A stretch of 22,583 nt of DNA from Pseudorhodobacter antarcticus (GTDB lineage Bacteria; Pseudomonadota; Alphaproteobacteria; Rhodobacterales; Rhodobacteraceae): the NCBI GenBank assembly GCA_945860375.1, contig CAMAQR010000060.1:1-22583 (forward strand), written 5' to 3'. Positions within the stretch are counted from its first letter, which is position 1. Each line of letters opens with the position of its first letter. Under the pieces are notes generated by a model. It searched no databases and had not been told where the DNA came from. It saw only the letters and a list, made by a program, of their open reading frames with translations. Both the position numbers and the translations under genes were made by a program. Shown here piece by piece: positions 22,129 through 22,583 of the stretch.

Positions 22129-22583
22129 TTTATTGGGTTTTTGCGATTTCGGCCAAAAACATGCTGCGCTGCGGCATAGCGGACGCGACCTCACTTTGAG
22201 GCGGCAACCGACACGGATGCCGACGCGCCATGCACCAAACCCTGTAAAATAAGGGATTAGGGCACTAGGACCGCAGCGGCGGGGTGACACTGACTGACAC
22301 TGGATCTGCACCGGGGTGCCAGTGATTGATTTCATTGTGTTTTCTTTGGGAGAAGCGGCGTGGGGCGCGATTTCGCGGCATTTGCATCCAGATCACTAGG
22401 TGATCGCGCCCGCATGTAACCGCTGCGGACGCCTATACTGCCTGAAACCGATCAAAGCCGGGCGGCACCCGTGTGCAAATCCAGTGCCAGCCAGTGTCAT
22501 TCACTGCCGGTCAGTGCCTCCCCGCCGCAGACCGGGGCGTGATTACCTTGATAAGCCTGCGAATCTACGCGTGATGACAAGGG
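22129..22583. other. noncoding stretch with phased CAGTG/CACTG motifs and a palindrome
   Basis: No convincing gene on either strand. TGACACTG occurs at 22285 and 22295 (10-base period). CCAGTG occurs at 22319, 22481 and 22491, CACTG at 22502 and CAGTG at 22512, again about one helical turn apart. TGACACTGG (22295-22303) and CCAGTGTCA (22491-22499) are exact inverse copies. GATCAC-TAG-GTGATC (22391-22405) is a palindrome with a three-base centre. The layout suggests protein-binding sites, for example a phage regulator or recombinase. Confidence 0.45.

Noticed and set aside
21059..22252. 397-residue plus-strand open frame opposite the phage genes
   Set aside because: It is the antisense of two phage-like frames, has an Arg/Gln/Gly-rich nonsense composition, no recognisable motif, and crosses the DUF2793 break point.

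Overview
The window looks like a piece of a high-GC alphaproteobacterial genome, most likely Rhodobacteraceae/Rhodobacterales. This is inferred from the pseudoazurin/nirK/nirV block, the DUF2189, CcoS and DUF6522 relatives, the DUF3489- and DUF2793-type fragments and the codon use. No rRNA or tRNA gene and no CRISPR array was seen.

Left end (1-2340) is a decayed respiration/denitrification block. It holds the 3' part of a pseudoazurin gene and a shared bidirectional terminator, then nirV (SUMF1-type) on the minus strand. Upstream of nirV only the last ~45 codons of nirK survive. They abut, tail to 5'-truncated body, a plus-strand DUF2189 membrane protein, so one deletion or rearrangement appears to have removed the front halves of both genes. 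A ccoS gene with a frameshift and a small DUF6522 gene follow.

From 2350 to 6373 (minus strand) lies a tightly overlapped five-gene operon: a TetR regulator, a membrane fusion protein, an FtsX/DevC-type permease, an ABC ATPase and a small four-helix membrane protein. It is a tripartite exporter, with an operator-like inverted repeat just upstream of the regulator.

From 6581 to about 8000 is an accessory patch: three small genes of unknown function, a remnant that starts like a DUF3489 protein, and a noncoding stretch carrying five exact copies of TGGCTTCCG.

From 8007 to 20491 (minus strand) is the core of the window. Two genes lead it: a secreted monoheme cytochrome c carrying two cysteine-rich GW-type repeats (FccA-like) and a Tat-exported FAD protein of the flavocytochrome c sulfide dehydrogenase family (FccB-like). 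After a strong hairpin comes a complete, almost gapless type II secretion operon in the order gspD-E-F-G-H-I-J-K-L-M-C/N-like-prepilin peptidase. The secretin is a lipoprotein and no pilotin, GspA or GspB is present. The FAD protein lacks the second redox cysteine of true sulfide dehydrogenases. The arrangement suggests a dedicated secretion machine with an adjacent periplasmic or surface electron-transfer pair whose substrate may not be sulfide.

The right end (20613-22583) carries phage-derived genes on the minus strand (a 5'-truncated DUF2793 fragment, a 248-residue phage-like protein and a short overlapping ORF), followed by noncoding DNA with phased CAGTG/CACTG motifs and a GATCAC palindrome.
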